Part shown: in pieces, positions 63,301 through 64,000 of the stretch
How positions within the stretch are numbered: position 1 is the first letter of the stretch
How the letters are laid out: every line of letters begins with the position of its first letter
Assembly (NCBI GenBank): GCA_003952965.2
Contig: CM025855.1
Span: forward strand, 13,769,833 to 13,833,832
Origin: Morella rubra
Lineage: Eukaryota; Streptophyta; Magnoliopsida; Fagales; Myricaceae
Direction: 5' to 3'
DNA length: 64,000 bases
Translations under genes and position numbers: made by a program
The notes under the pieces: generated by a model
The model's input: only the letters and a program-made list of their open reading frames with translations
Databases searched by the model: none
What the model was told of the DNA's origin: nothing

Positions 63301-64000
63301 ACTCACATAGACTAAGATACATATTTATGTACAATAGGTCTATACTCGTTATGTCTCTATTAAATAAGATGATGGACTCAGTCATTGAGGTGGTGACCTT
63401 AACCAAAGAAATGGATGCATTGTAAGAGTACATGCACTGAACGAGATCAAGTGATCATTGATGTTGAGAAGGTATTCGATACAATTTGTTTATGATATTC
63501 TTAGACCTAAGAAATTTGTCCAGGTTTGTTTATTGTGTACTTGTACTTTGACCGAGTCATATGGTGATGATCTTTCTGGGTCAAATATTACAGACTATGT
63601 TGAGTCTTGTACATGATAAATGAGTTTGTATATTTGCTCAACAAAAAATCTATCAGTCTCTTTGTGAGATAGTATATTCAAGTATAACTGGATATAGTCA
63701 TATGGTGATGATCTTTCTAGGTCAAATATTACAGACTATGTTGGGTCTTGTACATGATAAATGAGTTTGTATATTTGCTCAACAAGGAATCCATCAGTCT
63801 CTTTGTGAGATAGTATATTCAAGTATATCTGGATATAGTTGAACTTAAAAAGAAATCTTTAGCCAAAAGAATTTATTCATGAAAGGGTTTTGGAAACAAT
63901 TTGGAAGTCCAACGGGTTAGAGATTGTGAATTAAGAATTATGAGCTAGAAATTTTATCAATGATATTGTTCTGGTCTTATTAGTTGATGCGGTATATAGT
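63301..64000. other. Intergenic DNA with a two-copy tandem duplication
   Basis: No gene is visible. The 141-bp segment 63555-63695 is repeated at 63696-63836 with a few differences; both contain 'caaatattacagactatgtt' and 'tttgtgagatagtatattca'. Confidence 0.8.

Overview
This is nuclear DNA of a flowering plant, most likely a woody eudicot; I cannot name the species. The evidence is one spliced gene with plant-type GT-AG introns, whose product is recognisable as plant PRP40C, surrounded by plant L1-type LINEs, PIF/Harbinger-like MITEs, LTR-retrotransposon pieces and an AT-rich satellite. There are no bacterial-style genes, rRNAs, CRISPR arrays or viral genes that I can support.

Positions 1-11,173 are the right end of a satellite array that continues off the left edge. 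Its basic monomer is about 100 bp. Eleven diverged monomers form a higher-order repeat (HOR) of 1,079-1,100 bp, present in ten full copies plus a partial one. Positions 11,174-20,250 hold no gene I can support: LTR-retrotransposon-like debris, simple repeats, two GC-rich minisatellites, direct duplications and MITE-type elements.

Positions about 20,280-59,950 are a single gene of roughly 39 kb on the + strand, PRP40C (pre-mRNA-processing protein 40C). A 5'UTR exon and 15 coding exons join without a frame break to 976 residues from the ATG at 20784: a Ser/Pro/Gly-rich N-terminus, two WW domains, an acidic Ser/Asp stretch and five FF domains. An earlier in-frame ATG at 20706 looks like the ancestral start but is followed by TAA at codon 10. 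About 2.9 kb is coding; the introns are swollen by transposons: LINE A inside a MITE (intron 24406-30022); a long LINE carrying both a second LINE and a MITE (intron 30102-38361); fold-back DNA and a tiny LINE tail (38815-40844); LINE D (44493-46335); LTR-like DNA (47571-50700); and a MITE, a duplicated gag fragment and two LINEs nested in opposite orientation (50824-59484). Several insertions have visible target-site duplications, so their order can be read.

Positions about 59,950-64,000 are intergenic: AT-rich DNA, a two-copy GC-rich repeat, a probable solo Copia-type LTR with repeated TGTCGACA palindromes, and a 141-bp tandem duplication.

The strongest observations are the 11-mer HOR satellite about 9 kb from an apparently functional spliceosomal gene, the readable nested insertions in the introns, the early stop in the conserved N-terminus, and two closely similar LINE copies in opposite orientation within one predicted pre-mRNA.
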